NCBI GenBank assembly: GCA_023460055.1
Contig: JAEWRJ010000104.1
Coordinates: forward strand, 1-24,273
From: Bacillota bacterium
GTDB taxonomy: Bacteria; Bacillota; Clostridia; Christensenellales; Aristaeellaceae
DNA: 24,273 nucleotides
Direction: 5' to 3'
Part shown: one piece after another, positions 8,463-15,289 of the stretch
Numbering within the stretch: the first letter of the stretch is position 1
How the letters are laid out: each line of letters starts with the position of its first letter
Notes under the pieces: generated by a model
Seen by the model: only the letters and a program-made list of their open reading frames with translations
Databases searched by the model: none
What the model was told of the DNA's origin: nothing
Translations under genes and position numbers: made by a program

Positions 8463-8888
8463 TCAACCTTCACACCCGAGCAAAATGTAGAGATCGCTTA
8501 ATAATGCGAAGAAATCTTTATACACTTCATCGATCTCAATTCTTCCTGCATCATGATTATATATAATGATGTCATCTTTTGTCTTTTCGAATAAAACAGG
8601 ATCGCCAGATGCCAAAGCACCAATGACAATGTAATTATCATCAGGTCTGTCATTATCATCCAAGTCAATTAGTGGTTTATGAGCAACACCATAGAACTGA
8701 ACCCCTGCTGGCAGGAAACATTCTCCTCCATCACTAAAAAGCAACCATTCCTTATACTTAGTCGGTAGTTGAATTTTGTTTTCTTTCTCAAATGCCACAA
8801 TTTGTTCTTCCGTAGCTGCATCTAAAAAACTCATTTTCCCTTGCTTATTGAGCTGTTCAATAATATCTTTAAGTTCATTAGAAATCAT
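8463..8888 (-). CDS. SMI1/KNR4 (SUKH) family immunity-type protein
   Basis: The 141-residue protein carries the SUKH pattern: an N-terminal helix, ATEEQIVAFEKENKIQLPTK, then YKEWLLFSDGGECFLPAG with the family W and the F-x-DGG turn, and a later Asp-rich strand region. SUKH proteins act as immunity partners that bind and block nuclease toxins. AAGGAG lies 7 bases before the ATG at 8888; a longer frame opens at 8930 but its extra 14 residues do not fit the family. The gene precedes the HNH gene with a 4-base gap, so immunity protein is made first. This is the reverse of the usual toxin-then-immunity order. Confidence 0.8.
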   Translation of the reverse strand: MISNELKDIIEQLNKQGKMSFLDAATEEQIVAFEKENKIQLPTKYKEWLLFSDGGECFLPAGVQFYGVAHKPLIDLDDNDRPDDNYIVIGALASGDPVLFEKTKDDIIIYNHDAGRIEIDEVYKDFFALLSDLYILLGCEG

Positions 8889-9025
8889 ACACTTCTCCTT
8901 AAATCTATAGAATTCAAATAACCTTGTCAATTTTTACGGGTATACTAACTATTTTATCTGGTAAACTAAATTCCATCCATCTGAACTCCTAGCCGCCCAC
9001 AGGTGAACATTTGCTTAAGGGATGA

Positions 9026-9042
9026 CGATCTTGTTAAGATCG
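9026..9042. other. Short hairpin next to the helicase remnant
   Basis: CGATCTT and AAGATCG form a perfect 7-bp stem with a 3-base loop. A T-rich run follows on the + strand, as in a small terminator, but no + gene lies upstream. It sits 12 bases from the edge of the duplicated helicase end. Confidence 0.35.
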
Positions 9043-9054
9043 AGAGTTTTGTTT

Positions 9055-9156
9055 CAGCATGATCTATCCTTTCACATGAAACGCTCTTGGCACCCAGTGA
9101 TATCGCTTGAGAATACGTTGGTTCATCTTATCACATGACATTTGATGAAGTCAAAC
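9055..9156 (-). pseudogene. Duplicated, truncated 5' end of the helicase gene
   Basis: Read on the - strand from the ATG at 9126, this gives MNQRILKRYHWVPRAFHVKG and then TAG. The intact gene reads MNQYILKRYHSEPRAFHVKG and then a CAG glutamine. One base change therefore created the stop. The homology ends a few codons later at 9055. It is the right copy of the 102-bp direct repeat around the toxin/immunity pair. The differences suggest the duplication is not recent. Confidence 0.8.
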
Positions 9157-9232
9157 GAAAATAGAATAGAGTATAAGATGGTATGTAAGGATATAAGTTG
9201 CTATGGCTATGTATTCAGTCTACATAAAATGC

Positions 9233-9265
9233 CACCAAATCTCTTTACTAAAAAGAGACTTGGTG
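9233..9265. other. 14-bp inverted repeat (hairpin)
   Basis: CACCAAATCTCTTT (9233-9246) pairs with AAAGAGACTTGGTG (9252-9265) with one mismatch around a 5-base loop. It could be a terminator or a remnant element end. No gene is seen between here and 9504. The rest of 8889-9350 is AT-rich and shows nothing else recognisable. Confidence 0.5.
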
Positions 9266-9349
9266 ATCTTTACCTTTGACCTGAGCACTAAATGGAATGA
9301 TGTCCTTCCCTTATTCGCGTTCCCCATCAGCCAAACCTGGCTTGATGAA

Positions 9350-9489
9350 ATACTTTAACGCGTCCAAAGCGGAGAGTGGTTTTGGTTTGATGCAAGGAGC
9401 AGCCGAGGGGAGGCGTAGTGGAGCTACGCTGACAAAGCAGCGACGCCGCAGCAAGGCAAAAGAACCGACGCGTCGACGCGTTCAAGTAT
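9350..9489. mobile_element. 140-bp element with 15-bp terminal inverted repeats
   Basis: ATACTTTAACGCGTC (9350-9364) and GACGCGTTCAAGTAT (9475-9489) are inverted repeats with one mismatch. Inside are a GCGTAG/CTACGC hairpin (9413-9429) and a perfect 14-bp palindrome, ACGCGTCGACGCGT (9468-9481), that overlaps the right end. The interior has no open reading frame of note. It marks the switch from AT-rich island to GC-rich chromosome. It could be a non-autonomous element or an extragenic repeat, perhaps doubling as the end of the - strand gene at 9504. Confidence 0.55.
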
Positions 9490-9503
9490 GTAATCAGGCA
9501 AAT

Positions 9504-10043
9504 TTACTCCGCCATCGCCCCGATAAACAGGCTGCTGACCAGGCCGTTTTCGATGCCGATCATGATGCCGCCGAAGATCGTGCCGATGAGGATGCTGCCG
9601 GAGGCCTCTTCATCCCACTCGGGGTTGATCAGCCCGGCGTAGAGGGTGAGCACCGCCTCCCGCGGGGAGCCGATGGCCAGGCCGCGCGCGGTGGCCAGGG
9701 CGCAGGGGGCGGCGGCATGGATGGCGTACAGGGTGCCTTCCCCTGCGCCGGTACCGGCTATGCCCAGCGACAGGCCCTGAGCCGGGTAGGCCAGCGTCCA
9801 GTGCAGCAGGCCGTCCGCGCCCCACAGCTCGGGCGTGCCGGCGGTTTCGGGCTCACCCAGCTGCGCTTTGATCTCTTGCTCGGGCATGCCCAGGGTGAGC
9901 GGGCCCAGGGCTTCCAGGGCCGGGTCATAGGTATCCCAGGTCATGGGGGGAAGGGCGGCGGCGGTTTCGCCGATGGCGGGGAAAGCGGCGATCAGCAGCA
10001 TCAGGCTGATCATCAAAAGCCAGGCGCGTTTCATCTTGTTCAT
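9504..10043 (-). CDS. Secreted protein with two BLIP/SmpA-like motifs, function unknown
   Basis: The 179-residue product has a clear signal peptide: MNKMKR, a hydrophobic stretch, then AIG/ETAA near residue 25. The mature part shows LGPLTLGMPEQEIKAQLGEP and later GLAIGSPREAVLTLYAG. These match the L-x-LGM-x(2)-E-V-x(2)-LG-x-P pattern of BLIP/SmpA-like folds, here apparently in tandem. No lipobox cysteine is present, so it is probably released or wall-associated. GGAGG (complement of 10049-10053) lies 5 bases before the ATG. No binding partner can be inferred from its neighbours. Confidence 0.7.
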   Translation of the reverse strand: MNKMKRAWLLMISLMLLIAAFPAIGETAAALPPMTWDTYDPALEALGPLTLGMPEQEIKAQLGEPETAGTPELWGADGLLHWTLAYPAQGLSLGIAGTGAGEGTLYAIHAAAPCALATARGLAIGSPREAVLTLYAGLINPEWDEEASGSILIGTIFGGIMIGIENGLVSSLFIGAMAE

Positions 10044-10106
10044 ATATGCCTCCAGTTGTCCGGTTGGTCGCAGCAGGGACGGTTTTGTGTCTGTGTGTCT
10101 GAACGC

Positions 10107-10135
10107 ATTCTTTCATACGCGGGGGAGCTTGTCAA
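10107..10135 (-). promoter_or_regulatory. Candidate promoter for the secreted BLIP-like protein
   Basis: On the - strand TTGACA (10135-10130) is followed after 17 bp by AAGAAT (10112-10107). The -35 is perfect and the -10 matches 4 of 6 positions. It lies about 65 bases before the start codon at 10043. Confidence 0.5.
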
Positions 10136-10141
10136 GGGACT

Positions 10142-10493
10142 AGCGAAGCGATTGCAAAGAGCTGGCTTACGCCAGCGCAAAGAGGCTGCTGCGCAGCCGC
10201 GAAGCAATTGTGATTGTGCAGGCCGTTAGCGTTCTCCGCCCCTTTGCGGCTGCGAAGCAGCCTCTTCGCCACTGCTTCGCTATCGCTTTGCTATTGCTTC
10301 CCTGCGTCAGAGCGGGCTGCGGCCCTCATGAGGGATTCGGGGTGAACGGGGAATGGCGAAGCGATTGCAAAGAGCTGGCTTACGCCAGCGCAAAGCAATT
10401 ATGATTGTGCAGGCCGTTGGCTTTCTCCGCCCCTTTGCGGCTGCGCAGCAGCCTCTTCGCCACTGCTTCGCTATCGCTTTGCCACTGCTTCCT
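10142..10493. repeat. Two direct copies of a long hairpin-rich extragenic repeat
   Basis: Copy 1 (10142-10302) and copy 2 (about 10356-10493) share nearly all their sequence, beginning GCGAAGCGATTGCAAAGAGC and ending GCTTCGCTATCGCTTTGC. Copy 1 has an extra 22-base hairpin segment (10183-10204) that copy 2 lacks. Each copy contains the GCTGGC-ttac-GCCAGC hairpin and a CCGCCCCTTTGCGGCTGCG core. The unit fills most of the 505-bp gap between the flanking genes and shows no coding potential. Confidence 0.8.
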
Positions 10494-10548
10494 TCCCGCC
10501 CGCCGCTATGTTAATATCAGACAATAAAGGCTCAGGCAGGAGGACGCG

Positions 10549-11616
10549 ATGGCAGAGGATCTGGACAGGCAGGAAGAAGAGAAGCAGACGCATCACCGGC
10601 GCGTTCGGTACCTGGGCACGCACCCCAAGCTGTTTGCGGAAAAGTACAAGGAGCTCAACCCGGAGGAATATCCGGAGGAGGTGGCGCACGTCATCGGCCG
10701 CGGGCGCACGCCTGCCGGCATGCACCTGCCCATCTGCGTTCAGGAGATACTGGATATCCTGCGCGTGCAGCCGGGGCAGAGAGGGCTGGACGCCACGCTG
10801 GGCTGGGGCGGGCACGCGCGGGAACTGCTCGCGCGCCTGCAGCCGGGGGGATGCCTCTACGCCACGGATGTGGACGTCCTCCAGCTGCCGCGCACCAGGG
10901 AGCGCCTGGCAAAGCTGGGCTATGGGCCCGAGGCGCTGCAGACTCGGCTGATGAACTTTTCGGGCATCGACCGGATCACCGCGGAATCCGGGCCGCTCCA
11001 TTTTGTTCTGGCGGATCTGGGCGTATCATCCATGCAGATCGATAACCCTCAGCGGGGTTTCTCCTTCAAGCAGGACGGGCCCCTGGACCTGCGCCTGAAC
11101 CCCCAGGAGGGCAGGCCGGCGTCGGAGCGCCTGCGGGGCATGTCTGCCCTTGAGCTGGAGGGGATGCTGCGGGAGAACGCGGACGAGCCCTATGCCGGGC
11201 CGATCGCCAGGGGCATCACGGCCGCCATGAAGAAGGGGCCGCGCATCACCACCACTGGGCAGCTGCAGGGCGTGATCAGCGATGTATTGAAGGGCATGCA
11301 GGGCGTGAAGCAGGAAGATATCAAAAAATCCTGCCAGCGGTGCTTTCAGGCCCTGCGGATCGATGTGAACGGTGAGTTTGAGGCGCTGGCGGAGTTTCTG
11401 GAGAAGCTGCCGGATGCCCTGGCCCCCGGCGGGCGCGTGGCCATCCTGTCGTTCCACTCGGGCGAGGACAGGCTGGTCAAAAAATCGTTCAAGCGTTTCC
11501 TGCGCGAAGGCCTGTACAGCGAGATAGCGCCCGACCCCATCCGCCCCTCGGCAGGGGAAAGGCGTGCCAACAGCCGGGCAAGGTCGGCGAAGTTACGATG
11601 GGCGGAGAGAGCCTGA
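10549..11616 (+). CDS. rsmH: RsmH-type 16S rRNA (cytosine-N4) methyltransferase paralogue
   Basis: The SAM-binding motif LDATLGWGGHA (80-90) corresponds to the family's DGTLG-GGHS. Downstream come ATDVD, DLGVSSMQIDNPQRGFSF, DGPLDLRLN, FQALRIDVNGEFEAL and ILSFHSGEDRLVKKSF, in the order of RsmH/MraW. RsmH methylates N4 of C1402 in 16S rRNA. At 355 residues it is longer than usual because of a basic N-terminal extension of about 55 residues with RRVRYLGTHPKLFAEKYKE. It sits outside any division/cell-wall cluster, so it may be a second copy rather than the main enzyme. AGGAGG lies 5 bases before the ATG. Confidence 0.85.
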   Translation: MAEDLDRQEEEKQTHHRRVRYLGTHPKLFAEKYKELNPEEYPEEVAHVIGRGRTPAGMHLPICVQEILDILRVQPGQRGLDATLGWGGHARELLARLQPGGCLYATDVDVLQLPRTRERLAKLGYGPEALQTRLMNFSGIDRITAESGPLHFVLADLGVSSMQIDNPQRGFSFKQDGPLDLRLNPQEGRPASERLRGMSALELEGMLRENADEPYAGPIARGITAAMKKGPRITTTGQLQGVISDVLKGMQGVKQEDIKKSCQRCFQALRIDVNGEFEALAEFLEKLPDALAPGGRVAILSFHSGEDRLVKKSFKRFLREGLYSEIAPDPIRPSAGERRANSRARSAKLRWAERA

Positions 11617-11637
11617 AGGGGGACGGGGGGACGGGGG

Positions 11638-11751
11638 CTACGTCTCCACGGAGGCCACAGAGGCACAGAGGAGAGTGGAGAGGATTAAGCTATAAATAGA
11701 GATCTTCCCCCTCCGTGCCCCTCCATTTCTCTGTGTTCTCCGAGGAAACGT
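11638..11751. repeat. Foldback repeat, copy A (CACAGAG type)
   Basis: An imperfect palindrome of about 114 bp. The left arm CTACGTCTCCACGGAGG plus CACAGAG words pairs with a right arm ending TCTCTGTGTTCTCCGAGG then AAACGT. It lies between the RsmH gene and the GxxExxY gene and closely matches copies B and C. Confidence 0.85.
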
Positions 11752-11827
11752 CTTCCCTTCTGTTTGATTCAAATTGATTTACATGTTGCGATTTAACCAG
11801 GCAATACTATGACTGGAGAAAACTGCT

Positions 11828-12226
11828 TTGACAGAAGATGAACTGTACGAACTGACACATGGGATCATCAGGGCGGCCATTGCCGTGCACGAGGAGCTTG
11901 GACCGGGTCTGCTTGAGAGGGTCTATGTTGATTGCCTGAAGATAGCTCTGGAAGAAGAAGGCTATCATGTTGATATGGAAATACCGCTGCCCGTGATCTT
12001 CCGCGGAAGAAAGATCGCCGAAGATGGTTATCGGCTTGATTTGCTGGTGAATGATACCGTTATTCTTGAGATCAAATCGGTGCTTGAAATTAATTCCGTG
12101 CATGTCAAGCAGTTGAACACATACTTGCGCCTTGCCAATAAGCCGTGCGGATTGCTGATTAACTTTAATGTGAGCAGACTTGCCCATGGGATCAAAAGGA
12201 TCAGAAACGGTGAATTGAATATGTAG
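11828..12226 (+). CDS. GxxExxY family protein
   Basis: This 132-residue protein shows the family signature GPGLLERVY (G-x-x-E-x-x-Y, with HEELGPG before it), then RLDLLVNDTVILEIKSV and a C-terminal GLLINFN. The D-x-L...E-x-K arrangement resembles PD-(D/E)XK nucleases, but activity is not established for the family. It starts at TTG, with GGAGA 8 bases upstream. GxxExxY genes are often found within or beside mobile intervening sequences and repeats. Here copies of one foldback repeat lie on both sides, which suggests the gene and repeats travel together. It is AT-richer than its neighbours. Confidence 0.8.
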   Translation: MTEDELYELTHGIIRAAIAVHEELGPGLLERVYVDCLKIALEEEGYHVDMEIPLPVIFRGRKIAEDGYRLDLLVNDTVILEIKSVLEINSVHVKQLNTYLRLANKPCGLLINFNVSRLAHGIKRIRNGELNM

Positions 12227-12243
12227 TTCAGGACGGGGGCAGG

Positions 12244-12358
12244 CTACGTCTCCACGGAGGCCACAGAGACACAGAGGAGAGTGGAGAGGATTAAGAAGAT
12301 ATATAGAGATTTTCCCCCTCCGTACCCCTCCATTTCTCTGTGTCCTCCGTTGAAACGT
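12244..12358. repeat. Foldback repeat, copy B
   Basis: This copy starts 18 bases after the GxxExxY stop codon. It is nearly identical to copy A in both arms (CTACGTCTCCACGGAGGCCA and TTTCTCTGTGTCCTCCGTTG) and differs mostly in the AT-rich loop. Its GGACGGGGGC leader (12231-12240) also resembles the one before copy A. Confidence 0.85.
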
Positions 12359-12392
12359 TCTCTTACCAAGTGATTCAAACCGGGAGACTGGG

Positions 12393-12512
12393 CTACGTCT
12401 CACACAGAGGGCACGGAGACACAGAGGAGAGTGGAGAGGATCAATTATGAAAATACATATTATATTTCCCCCTCCGTCCCTCTCTGTGTCTCTGTGTTCT
12501 CCGTTGAAACGT
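12393..12512. repeat. Foldback repeat, copy C
   Basis: The third copy of the CACAGAG-type palindrome is more divergent in its left arm (CTACGTCTCACACAGAGG) but keeps ACAGAGGAGAGTGGAGAGGA and the CTCCGTTGAAACGTT end. It lies 34 bases after copy B. The remaining 137 bases before the ABC ATPase start at 12650 are AT-rich, with no clear promoter. Confidence 0.8.
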
Positions 12513-12649
12513 TCCTTCCCGGAAACTGTCAGCATTCATCACTTCATTGAAACTCATAATCTTAATGCAAACATGACCAATTAGTGATAGAATATGACTG
12601 TTGCATGTGTTTTATGCCACATGCACGATCAACGGAGGAGGCTTGCTCG

Positions 12650-13363
12650 ATGCTTAAAATAGAACACCTGGTGAAGCGCTACGGCGACAAGGTGGCTGTG
12701 GATGATCTGTCGCTGCATATCAAGCGGGGGGAGATCTACGGCTTTATCGGCCACAACGGCGCGGGGAAGACCACCACCATCAAGGCCTGCGCGGGTATTC
12801 TGGGCTTTGACGGGGGCAGCATCGCCATTGACGGGGTATCCGTGAAGGATGACCCGATCAAGTGCAAGGGGATGCTGGCCTACATCCCCGATAACCCGGA
12901 CCTGTACGAGTTTTACACCGGCATCAAGTACCTGAACTTCATCGCCGATGTCTACGGCGTTAATAAAGGGGAGCGCGAGGAGCGCATCAGCCGCTACGCC
13001 GATCTGTTTGAACTGACGCCCGATCTGGGCCAATTGATCAGCGCCTATTCCCACGGCATGAAGCAGAAGCTGGCCATCATCAGCGCCCTGATCCACGCGC
13101 CCAAGCTGATGATGCTGGACGAGCCCTTCACGGGCCTTGACCCCAAGGCCAGCCATTTATTGAAGGGCCTGATGCGCGAGATCTGCGATCAGGGCGGGGC
13201 GATCTTCTTTTCCACCCATGTGCTGGAAGTGGCGGAGAAGCTGTGCGACAAGGTGGCCATCATCCGTAAGGGCAAGCTGGTCATCTCCGGCAGCATGGCC
13301 GAGGTGAAGGGTGCTGACTCGCTGGAGGAAGTGTTCCTCGAACTGGAGGAGCAGCATGCTTAA
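12650..13363 (+). CDS. ABC transporter ATP-binding protein
   Basis: The 237-residue product is a complete ABC ATPase: Walker A GHNGAGKT (34-41), signature SHGMKQKLAI, Walker B LMMLDEP followed by FTGLDP (D-loop), and the STH switch histidine. The ATG at 12650 has GGAGGAGG 8 bases upstream; the frame is open further back to 12584 but the extra residues do not fit. It overlaps the permease gene by 8 bases, so the two form one transporter, probably an ABC-2-type exporter. The substrate is unknown. Confidence 0.9.
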   Translation: MLKIEHLVKRYGDKVAVDDLSLHIKRGEIYGFIGHNGAGKTTTIKACAGILGFDGGSIAIDGVSVKDDPIKCKGMLAYIPDNPDLYEFYTGIKYLNFIADVYGVNKGEREERISRYADLFELTPDLGQLISAYSHGMKQKLAIISALIHAPKLMMLDEPFTGLDPKASHLLKGLMREICDQGGAIFFSTHVLEVAEKLCDKVAIIRKGKLVISGSMAEVKGADSLEEVFLELEEQHA

Positions 13364-14963
13364 AGCCCTGATCAAAGCCCGCTTTGCCTCGATGTTCAGC
13401 AGCATGTTCCGGGGCAACAGGGGCAAAAAGAAGCGCGGCCCGCTGATCAAGATCTTATCCGGCGTGCTGGCTGTGTATGTCATCGCGCAGTTTCTGGTGA
13501 TGTTCGGCTTCCTGTTTGACGCCATCCTGCCGCCGCTGCTTTCCGCGGGGCTAAGCTGGCTGTATTTCGCGCTGGTGGGCATCATGGCCTTCGGCTTTAT
13601 CTTTGTGGGCAGCGTGCTGATGACGCAATCAACACTGTACGAGGCCAAGGATAACGAGCTGCTGCTGTCCATGCCCATCCCGCCCCGGATGATCCTGATA
13701 TCGCGCATGCTGACGCTGCTGGGCGTCAACTTTGTGTTTGAGGTATTGATCTGTATCCCGGCCGCCGTGGTCTTTGCGATGCATGCGCCGGTCACGTTCA
13801 TAGGGTCTGTGTACTTCGTGATCGCCTTCCTTTTCCTGCCGCTGATGGCGATGGCCCTGTCCAGCCTGTTTGGCTGGCTGCTGGCCCTGATCTCCTCCCG
13901 CGTGCGGGTGAAGAGCCTGCTGGTGACGGCGATGTCGATCGTGTTTTTGCTGGCCTACTTCTACGTATTTTCAAGCCTCAGCGATTACCTGAACTACCTG
14001 ATCGCAAACGGGGCCCAGATCGCGAGTGCTGTGCAACGCGCCCTCTTCCCGGCCTATCATCTGGGTCTGGCTGTGGCGCAGGGGAACACCGGCAGCCTGC
14101 TGATCTTCATCCTGTGCGCCGCTCTGCCCTTCCTGCTGGTCTACCTGGTGCTGAGCGCCAACTTTGTGCGCATCATGACGGCAAGGCCCGGCGCCGCCAG
14201 GGCGAAGTACAGGGAAAAGCCGATGAAGGTCAGCGGGGCCGTGACGGCGCTTGTGCGCAAGGAGCTCAAGCACTTCTTTTCCAGCCCCATGTACATCCTC
14301 AACGCTTCCATGGGCGTCATCTTTACCTGCATCCTGCCCATCGCCCTCTTGTTTAACCGCGACCTGCTGAGCGTGCTGTTTTCCGATGAGTTCCCGGGCA
14401 TCGCCGGGCTGACCGGCCCCTTCGTGCTGCTGGTGCTTTGCGGTATCGCTACCACCAACATCATCTCGGCGCCTTCCATCTCGCTGGAGGGCAAGAACCT
14501 GTGGATCGCGCAGTCGATTCCGGTGAAGGCGAGCGATGTGCTGATGTCCAAGGCCTTCACGCACATGACGGTCTGCCTGCCCTCGGTGCTGTTTGCCGGC
14601 GTGATGCTCAACCTGATCCTCGACATCAACCCCCTGACACGCGTGCTGCTCTTCCTGACACCGGCGGCGCTCACCGTGTTCCAGGCGATGTTTGGCGTGG
14701 CGGTCAACCTGCGCTTCCCCAAGTTTGACTGGATCAGTGAAATGATTGCTGTCAAGCAGGGGGCTAGCACCCTGATCGCCATGTTCGGCGCGATGGCGCT
14801 GGTCGCCCTGCCGACCATCCTGTACGCCTCAGTTCTCAGCAGCCTAATCAAGCCGGAGATCTACATCGCCCTGGTGACGGTGCTGATCGCTGGCCTGGCC
14901 GCCGGGCTGTTCGTCTTCCTGAAAACAAAAGGCGGAAAGATGTTCGCGGCGCTGAGCGCGTAA
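13356..14963 (+). CDS. ABC exporter permease, about 12 membrane segments
   Basis: The 535-residue protein has a short basic N-terminus (RGNRGKKKRGPL), then hydrophobic segments throughout, including pairs near 35-90, 120-200 and 240-275. A soluble stretch with VTALVRKELKHFFSSPMYILNASMG begins at about residue 293 and recalls the coupling region of ABC-2 permeases. It resembles the putative ABC exporter family (PF16962-like) of Clostridia. The ATG lies inside the end of the ATPase gene (8-base overlap), so translational coupling is likely. The start at 13356 was preferred over the frame's earlier opening at 13311. Confidence 0.8.
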   Translation: MLKALIKARFASMFSSMFRGNRGKKKRGPLIKILSGVLAVYVIAQFLVMFGFLFDAILPPLLSAGLSWLYFALVGIMAFGFIFVGSVLMTQSTLYEAKDNELLLSMPIPPRMILISRMLTLLGVNFVFEVLICIPAAVVFAMHAPVTFIGSVYFVIAFLFLPLMAMALSSLFGWLLALISSRVRVKSLLVTAMSIVFLLAYFYVFSSLSDYLNYLIANGAQIASAVQRALFPAYHLGLAVAQGNTGSLLIFILCAALPFLLVYLVLSANFVRIMTARPGAARAKYREKPMKVSGAVTALVRKELKHFFSSPMYILNASMGVIFTCILPIALLFNRDLLSVLFSDEFPGIAGLTGPFVLLVLCGIATTNIISAPSISLEGKNLWIAQSIPVKASDVLMSKAFTHMTVCLPSVLFAGVMLNLILDINPLTRVLLFLTPAALTVFQAMFGVAVNLRFPKFDWISEMIAVKQGASTLIAMFGAMALVALPTILYASVLSSLIKPEIYIALVTVLIAGLAAGLFVFLKTKGGKMFAALSA

Positions 14964-14986
14964 CGTGACGCGCAAGGCGCGTCACG
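14964..14986. terminator. Perfect 10-bp hairpin directly after the exporter operon
   Basis: CGTGACGCGC and GCGCGTCACG pair perfectly around a 3-base loop, starting at the base after the permease stop codon. No T-run follows, so it may stabilise the mRNA end rather than terminate on its own. Confidence 0.5.
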
Positions 14987-15189
14987 AATGCAGCGCACGC
15001 AAAGCGTGCTAATGCAGAATGCAGCGGGCTGAAGCCCTAATGCAGCGCGCTTCGCGCTAATGAAGTTCGGCCGCTCACGCGGGGTGATACCCGCGCCGAA
15101 GCGCGAGGATCTACATTAGCGCACAGCGCGCTGCATTCTGCATTAGGGCGTAAGCCCGCTGCATTAGCGTTCGAAGAACGCGCTGCATT
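14987..15189. repeat. Palindromic array of six AATGCAG-bounded hairpins
   Basis: Six hairpin units, each bounded by AATGCAG and CTAATGCAG, lie at about 14987-15017, 15018-15045, 15039-15062, 15114-15137, 15138-15165 and 15159-15189. The right three are inverted relative to the left three, so the whole block folds back about a centre (15063-15113) that has its own TTCGG/CCGAA and CGCGGG/CCCGCG stems. Stem sequences differ from unit to unit while the bounding words are kept. There is no coding content. Confidence 0.85.
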
Positions 15190-15232
15190 TGCCCATTGTT
15201 CATTGTAACAATGGGCATTATCGTGATATAAT
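15190..15232 (+). promoter_or_regulatory. Promoter with an overlapping 11-bp palindromic operator
   Basis: TTGTAA (15203-15208) and a perfect TATAAT (15227-15232) are spaced 18 bp apart, ahead of the flavodoxin gene at 15290. A perfect inverted repeat, TGCCCATTGTT (15190-15200) with AACAATGGGCA (15207-15217), covers the -35 box. No T-run follows the repeat, so a repressor or activator site is more likely than a terminator. Confidence 0.6.
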
Positions 15233-15289
15233 TCATATACATGGTGAGCAGTTTCAGACCGAATAAATTGCATATATCGGAGGAACCTT

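Noticed and set aside
9026..9042. Firm rho-independent terminator
   Set aside because: The hairpin has a T-rich tail only on the + strand, where no gene ends nearby, so it is listed only as a hairpin.
9297..10229. A 310-codon + strand frame
   Set aside because: It is antisense to the signal-peptide-bearing gene at 9504-10043, is Gly/Gln/Arg-rich low complexity and has no ribosome site.
10471..11001. A 176-codon - strand frame
   Set aside because: It is the GC-rich shadow of the RsmH-type gene, whose motifs are unambiguous.
11807..12535. A 242-codon - strand frame across the GxxExxY gene
   Set aside because: Its ends are translations of the CACAGAG-type repeats and the middle is the complement of the GxxExxY gene, which has a clear family match and ribosome site.
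14987..15189. CRISPR array or attenuator
   Set aside because: Units are self-complementary with variable stems and no unique spacers, and no T-run or leader peptide is present.
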